From contig JAUWFX010000066.1 of NCBI GenBank assembly GCA_030606765.1, positions 1 to 8,796 on the forward strand: DNA of 8,796 nucleotides. The letters are read 5' to 3'. Below the pieces are notes generated by a model. That model saw nothing but the letters and a program-made list of their open reading frames with translations. It was not told where the DNA came from and ran no database searches. Source of the DNA: Dehalococcoidia bacterium. GTDB taxonomy: Bacteria > Chloroflexota > Dehalococcoidia > GIF9 > AB-539-J10. Positions 5,583-8,796 of this stretch are shown here, in pieces (the stretch's first letter is position 1; every line of letters starts with the position of its first letter). The position numbers were made by a program, and so were the translations under genes.

Positions 5583-6383
5583 ATGAAATTCATCGATAAA
5601 CTGCTTAACGCCAGCCGAAAAAACAAAAGCTCGCTTTGCATCGGACTGGACCCCGACCCGGAGCTTATGCCCGGTGTAGACGTTCTGCAATTCAACAAAG
5701 CCATTATTGAGGCTACCTGCGACCTGGTCTGTGCCTATAAGCCTAATCTAGCTTTCTATGAAGCTTTAGGGACCGAAGGGCTTGCTATCCTGGAGAAGAC
5801 CGTTAAATATATACCTGGTGATATACCTGTAATTGGTGATGCCAAGCGCGGCGATATCGGTAACACTGCCAGGGCTTATGCCAGCGCTCTCTTTTCGGTT
5901 CTTGGCTTCGATGCCGCTACCGTCAATCCCTACCTTGGCTTCGATTCCATAGAGCCCTTTATCAACTACCAGGATAAAGGGGTATTTATTTTATGCCGCA
6001 CATCAAACCGAGGAGCCACAGATTTCCAGAACCTTTACACCAACGGCCTGCCACTATACGAAGCAGTGGCTCGAAAAGCCAAAGAATGGAATATCTATGG
6101 CAATATCGGCCTGGTAGTCGGGGCTACCTATCCTGAGGATTTGAAGAAGGTTCGCTCAATTTGCCCCGAAATGCCTTTGCTTATCCCCGGCATTGGCGCT
6201 CAGGGCGGGGACCTGGCTTCAGCAGTTGGCTACGGAGTGGATGCCCAGGGCGAGAAGGCCATTATCAATGTGTCGAGGCAAATTCTTTATGCTTCAAAGG
6301 AAAAGGATTTTGCCCAGGCAGCTAGAACTGTGGCTGAAAAAATCCGCAACCAAATTAATGATTACAGAAATAAAGCCCGGTGA
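5583..6383 (+). CDS. pyrF: Orotidine 5'-phosphate decarboxylase, long (type 2) form
   Basis: The gene encodes 266 residues and catalyses the last step of de novo UMP synthesis, OMP to UMP plus CO2, in the cytoplasm. The TIM-barrel signatures are present: [14 protein letters not shown] (17-30) for the first strand, KPNLAFYE (53-60), and the catalytic [11 protein letters not shown] (86-96) with K88 and D91. The phosphate-binding end [10 protein letters not shown] (201-210) and NVSRQIL (229-235) follow. Length and motif spacing fit the longer PyrF subfamily rather than the roughly 230-residue E. coli type. The ATG at 5583 is the only plausible start: the frame upstream has no other start, and the sequence before it lacks a clear Shine-Dalgarno. 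The end overlaps the start of the DUF951 gene by 26 nt, implying one transcript and likely translational coupling. No other pyr genes are adjacent. Confidence -1.
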   Translation: MKFIDKLLNASRKNKSSLCIGLDPDPELMPGVDVLQFNKAIIEATCDLVCAYKPNLAFYEALGTEGLAILEKTVKYIPGDIPVIGDAKRGDIGNTARAYASALFSVLGFDAATVNPYLGFDSIEPFINYQDKGVFILCRTSNRGATDFQNLYTNGLPLYEAVARKAKEWNIYGNIGLVVGATYPEDLKKVRSICPEMPLLIPGIGAQGGDLASAVGYGVDAQGEKAIINVSRQILYASKEKDFAQAARTVAEKIRNQINDYRNKAR

Positions 6384-6549
6384 CATAGTCCGGCTGCGTA
6401 AAGCGCACCCCTGTGGCAGCTACGAATGGGAAGTGGTGAGAGTGGGCGCCGACATCGGCCTTAAATGTCTCAAATGTCAGAGAAAGGTGCTTTTGGAGAG
6501 AGGGGTGTTAGAGAGAAGGGTTAAAGAATTTGTCTCCAAAAGTGACTAA
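6358..6549 (+). CDS. DUF951 family small protein
   Basis: The gene encodes 63 residues from the ATG at 6358, inside the last codons of pyrF in a different frame. The sequence [20 protein letters not shown] continues with [20 protein letters not shown]. This is the full signature of the DUF951 family: KPGD.V.LKK.HPCGSxEWEV.R.GADI..KC..C. The family's usual size is 60-70 residues. H17, C19, C37 and C40 could form a small zinc site (inference). The fold resembles a small SH3-like or ribosome-associated module, but the function is not established. The frame is open further upstream inside pyrF, but homology begins at ITEIKPGD, so 6358 is chosen. There is no separate ribosome site, in line with translational coupling to pyrF. 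Confidence -1.
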   Translation: MITEIKPGDIVRLRKAHPCGSYEWEVVRVGADIGLKCLKCQRKVLLERGVLERRVKEFVSKSD

Positions 6550-6806
6550 CTAACCAGCTTCACGACAACAAAAGTACTCCCTGACGGTTTGTGTAGTGAA
6601 GTAACAAAACAGGCTTCTGTTGGCGGAGCTGAACAATATGGGCGCAATTACGCAAGGAACTAAGCCCGTGCTATTTGCTGTGTTTTATCCCCCAGGAGTT
6701 TATTACGCTACGGAGATTGGTACCGGATTGTGAAAAAGCGTTCTGCCGAGTTTGACGCAAGAAAGGTCATCAGTTGCTGGGAATGGCTCAGACCCTTAAA
6801 CTATTA
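6550..6806. other. Intergenic spacer, no convincing gene
   Basis: I see no recognisable gene. A 31-codon frame (6638-6733) has GGAG at 9 nt spacing before its ATG, but its sequence (MGAITQGTKPVLFAVFYPPG...) matches nothing I know, and it is kept only as a remote possibility. A short AACAG/CTGTT hairpin lies near 6608-6621. No terminator with a T-run was found after the DUF951 gene. Confidence -1.
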
Positions 6807-6815
6807 TGATATAAT
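6807..6815 (+). promoter_or_regulatory. Extended -10 promoter for the glycosyltransferase gene
   Basis: TGATATAAT (6807-6815) is a perfect extended -10 (TGnTATAAT). No good -35 is seen at 16-18 nt, as is usual for extended -10 promoters. The predicted start is near 6822, where AAGGAG (6822-6827) would lie at the very 5' end of the mRNA, too far from the ATG at 6868 to serve it. Confidence -1.
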
Positions 6816-6867
6816 TATGTAAAAGGAGCTCAAACGAGATCCTGTGTGCATTAGCTGTGGGGTCTTC

Positions 6868-8022
6868 ATGAAAATCGGTCTTTTCACCGACACTTTTCTT
6901 CCCGACACCAATGGTATCGTTACCGTAATTCGCATCATGGACCGGGAACTTACCAGGGAAGGGCACGAGGTGCATATCTTTGCTCCAGCCTATCCCGGTT
7001 GGCAGGAAAAGGAGCCATGTGTCCATCGCTTCTCTTCACTCAGATTCCCTTTTTACCCAGGGATGAGGGTGGGGGTACCTTACAATCATAGAGCATTCGA
7101 AGTAATTCCCAGTCTGAACGTAATCCATTCCCACACCCCCGGCCCTCTTGGTCTTCTTGCCGTGCAGGTCTCTGAAAGATATCAAACTCCTCACGTCCAC
7201 ACCTATCACACTCTCTATACCGAGTATCGCCATTACCTTCCTCTACCACTACGTCCCTCTCGGCAAATGGTCATACGACTCTCTCGAACCTTCTGTAACT
7301 CCTGTGATGTCATCATCGCCCCCTCTCTTCAGATGAAGCGGGAACTCGAAAGCTACGGAATAGACCGTCCGATGTATCCTCTTACCTTCGGCGTAGGTGA
7401 GGAGGAGTTTTCGCGTGAAATTGAGTGGGATGTAAGAGCAGAGTTGAATCTTCCAACCGAAGACCTGTTACTTTTCGCGGGAAGACTGGGGAAAGAGAAA
7501 AACCTTGCCTTTCTTCTCCGCGCCTTTAAGCGACTCCTTTCCCTCCGTAACAGCGTAAGGCTGATCATCGCTGGCGATGGCCCCCAACGCCAAGCTTTGC
7601 AGCGATACGCCACTAAACTCGGCATTGCCCCTTATGTCACCTTTACTGGTTTTCTTGAGCGAAGGAGGCTCATTGACCTCTATAAGCAGACCTTGTTCGT
7701 CTTTACTTCCAAGACAGAGACGCAAGGGATGGTCTTGGTTGAAGCGATGATGGCAGGAAGTCCCGTAGTTGCTATTGGGGAAATGGGAGTGCTGGATATT
7801 ATTCACCATGAGGAGACAGGGATCTTGGTCGAAGAAAATGAAGGTGAATTTGCGCGGGCTTGCTATAGACTTCTGGAAGATAAGACGGAAAGGGAGAGGC
7901 TAGGCAGAGCTGCTCAGAAATGGGCCCATTCACAAAGTGCCCGGGCGTCTACTCGTAAGCTGCTCAAAATTTATCTTGCCGCTACTGCACGTAAATCAGC
8001 CGCTAAAGTGACCCCTGCTTGA
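6868..8022 (+). CDS. GT4-family glycosyltransferase, GT-B fold
   Basis: The gene encodes 384 residues, normal for family GT4. The N-terminal half begins MKIGLFTDTFLPDTNGIVTV, the usual opening with the N-G glycine loop (N15, G16), and has HSHTPGPLG (87-95). The C-terminal Rossmann half has FAGRLGKEKN (203-212; R206 and K211 bind the nucleotide diphosphate), IIAGDGPQ (233-240), and the EX7E motif E284-TQGMVLV-E292 followed by MAGSPVVA. It transfers a sugar from a nucleotide donor with retention. The N-terminus resembles diacylglycerol or phosphatidylinositol glycosyltransferases, suggesting membrane glycolipid synthesis at the inner membrane face, but the acceptor cannot be read from sequence. 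PLTFGVG (171-177) replaces the common PxGxD segment. A GTG at 6844 is in frame, but family similarity begins at ATG 6868, preceded by a weak GGGG. It appears monocistronic. Confidence -1.
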   Translation: MKIGLFTDTFLPDTNGIVTVIRIMDRELTREGHEVHIFAPAYPGWQEKEPCVHRFSSLRFPFYPGMRVGVPYNHRAFEVIPSLNVIHSHTPGPLGLLAVQVSERYQTPHVHTYHTLYTEYRHYLPLPLRPSRQMVIRLSRTFCNSCDVIIAPSLQMKRELESYGIDRPMYPLTFGVGEEEFSREIEWDVRAELNLPTEDLLLFAGRLGKEKNLAFLLRAFKRLLSLRNSVRLIIAGDGPQRQALQRYATKLGIAPYVTFTGFLERRRLIDLYKQTLFVFTSKTETQGMVLVEAMMAGSPVVAIGEMGVLDIIHHEETGILVEENEGEFARACYRLLEDKTERERLGRAAQKWAHSQSARASTRKLLKIYLAATARKSAAKVTPA

Positions 8023-8074
8023 CTTGCCTCCTAAAAGCCAGTCCAGGCATCCAGGACATCCTACAATTTGAGTT

Positions 8075-8101
8075 TTTGTGCAATCCGGCAAATTGCACAA
8101 A
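8075..8101. repeat. 10-bp perfect inverted repeat downstream of the glycosyltransferase gene
   Basis: TTTGTGCAAT (8075-8084) and ATTGCACAAA (8092-8101) are perfect inverted copies with a 7-nt spacer CCGGCAA. There is no T-run on the plus side after it, so it is a poor intrinsic terminator. It could be an operator-like palindrome or the scar of an insertion sequence end. No transposase is visible. Confidence -1.
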
Positions 8102-8176
8102 CGTCAGAATTGTTGGGTCACTTTTCGATGAGAAGTTGGCTTTATCGGCTCTGCGTGCTAGTTTATATACTGTTTC

Positions 8177-8326
8177 ATGGCTCGCTGTATCTTCCATATT
8201 GATTTGGATGCCTTCTTCGTTTTTGTGGAGCAGACGCTTAACCCGAAGCCAAAGGGAGAGCCTGTATCGCGTCAATCCCGAGTTCAGCGGATTTTTCATA
8301 GCCAGGTAAACGAGTCTACCCTGTGA
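8177..8326 (+). pseudogene. dinB: Remnant of the start of dinB (DNA polymerase IV)
   Basis: An ATG at 8177 opens a 49-codon frame whose first 30 residues are an unmistakable Y-family polymerase start: MARCIFHIDLDAFFVFVEQT, then LNPKPKGEPV. It carries the catalytic first aspartate (D9) and the motif I block IDLDAFFxxVEQ. Residue 16 is F where S or A is normal. After codon 30 (base 8266) similarity stops. The usual VVVGG and RGVVxxASYEAR segments are absent in all three frames before the stop at 8324-8326. Pol IV is normally 350-420 residues, so over 90% of the gene is gone. There is no ribosome site before the ATG. This is a deletion remnant. The unrelated 19-codon tail and the short 96-codon frame overlapping it (8019-8309) are taken as noise. 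Confidence -1.
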
Positions 8327-8450
8327 TTAGCTGCAAGGCTTCTCATAATGCTCCTTCTCCCGGTGGGAGGGGTCTACAGGGGAAAGTCACGCTCAGCAAA
8401 GTACTTTCCGTTCAAGGGAGGTGGATTCTCATACGAAATCTTCCGCAAGA
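8327..8450. other. Short intergenic stretch with hairpins, between the dinB remnant and the MFS gene
   Basis: The stretch contains CCTTCTCCC/GGGAGGGG (8353-8372), a tight GC-rich hairpin with a 3-nt loop, and GGAAAGT paired with ACTTTCC around a 15-nt loop near 8381-8410. Neither is followed by a T-run on the minus strand, so they are weak terminator candidates for the MFS gene. Just before the MFS stop there is an imperfect direct repeat, TCATACGAAATC (8429-8440) and TCATACACGAAATC (8451-8464). Confidence -1.
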
Positions 8451-8796
8451 TCATACACGAAATCGGCGACCCCACCAGTAGTATCCTGCTGCAGCAATGA
8501 ATGCTATCAGTGCAACGGGTGTCCATATTAGTTCGGGATTAAAGGGGAACGCATCAATTAGCACTCCTCCAATTAGAGGACCCACTGCCATACCTATGGT
8601 TTGGCTTAACCCGAAAAGTCCCATATATCGTCCCCTCTGATCTTCTGGAGAGAGTTCCCCTATCACTGAGAGTGAAACCGGAGCATGTATAATCTCACCT
8701 CCTGTAATTACCGCCATAGCTACAAGCGCCCATCTAAACTGTGTAATCCAACCTAAGAATAGATAACCAAACCCATAAAGCAAACTTCCAAGTATG
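8451..8796 (-). CDS. MFS transporter, C-terminal fragment (runs off right edge)
   Basis: The frame is open on the minus strand from the right edge (...ILGSLLYGFGYLFLG) to TGA at 8453-8451, giving about 115 residues. It shows the last transmembrane helices of a major facilitator: a helix around LLYGFGYLFLG, a second around WALVAMAVITGGEI, and a loop ELSPEDQRGRYMGLFGLSQT. The latter is a strong MFS pattern: the D-RGR-xG motif between helices, equivalent to the loop 8-9 copy. Then come a helix with VGPLIGGVLID and a last helix VALIAFIAAAGYYWW, ending RRFRV. The pattern fits drug/H+ antiporters of the 12-helix type, inferred efflux at the cytoplasmic membrane. Substrate cannot be told. Most of the gene lies beyond the window. 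Confidence -1.
   Translation of the reverse strand, partial: ILGSLLYGFGYLFLGWITQFRWALVAMAVITGGEIIHAPVSLSVIGELSPEDQRGRYMGLFGLSQTIGMAVGPLIGGVLIDAFPFNPELIWTPVALIAFIAAAGYYWWGRRFRV

Noticed and set aside
6638..6733. 31-codon frame with GGAG upstream between the DUF951 and glycosyltransferase genes
   Set aside because: Too short, 9-nt spacing, no similarity I recognise and no promoter seen. Kept only as a remark on the spacer.
6844..6867. Upstream GTG start for the glycosyltransferase (8 extra residues)
   Set aside because: The extra residues are not family-like. AAGGAG lies 16 nt from the GTG, and similarity begins at MKIGLFTDTF from 6868.
8019..8309. 96-codon plus-strand frame and its 98-codon minus-strand counterpart (8003-8299)
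   Set aside because: Both cross the dinB remnant in other frames and resemble no protein family; chance frames in eroded DNA.
1..8796. CRISPR array, rRNA, tRNA, transposase, toxin-antitoxin or phage genes
   Set aside because: Looked for on both strands; no spaced repeats, rRNA or tRNA signatures, or matching proteins were found.

Overview
The window is bacterial chromosomal DNA of moderate GC content. It shows sigma70-type promoters (TTGACA/TAATCT and TGnTATAAT), clear Shine-Dalgarno sites at some genes, intrinsic terminator-like hairpins, a long-type (type 2) PyrF and a DUF951 protein. The DUF951 partner of pyrF and a modular exported beta-rich protein fit a Chloroflexota (Dehalococcoidia-like) genome. 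That placement is an inference from gene content, not a proof; a Firmicutes-like host is the main alternative.

Left part (1-2778, minus strand): a tldD-tldE pair for the TldD/TldE (PmbA) metalloprotease. tldD is complete with its HExxxH motif, and tldE runs off the left edge. Between them lies a compact insert of about 530 bp. It encodes a 123-residue four-helix-bundle (S23/IVS family) protein and is bounded by AT-rich arms that are imperfect inverted repeats of each other. It looks like a 23S-rRNA-intervening-sequence type element sitting precisely between two operon partners.

Middle part (2855-5373, minus strand): a self-contained unit with a strong promoter at 5345-5373, an unusually long (about 480 nt) structured leader holding an early terminator-like hairpin and tiny ORFs with good ribosome sites, a 647-residue exported protein of unrecognised function, and a 13-bp perfect hairpin after the stop codon. 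The leader has the layout of an attenuator or riboswitch, but I cannot assign it to a known class.

Right part (5541-8022, plus strand): pyrF (orotidine 5'-phosphate decarboxylase) overlaps a small DUF951 gene by 26 nt. After an apparently empty spacer, a GT4 glycosyltransferase has its own extended -10 promoter. tldD and pyrF both have a -10-like element immediately upstream of the start codon and no convincing Shine-Dalgarno, so leaderless or near-leaderless transcripts are possible.

Right edge (8023-8796): an eroded stretch with a 10-bp inverted repeat, a 30-codon remnant of the start of dinB (DNA polymerase IV), several small hairpins, and the C-terminal part of an MFS transporter on the minus strand running off the edge.
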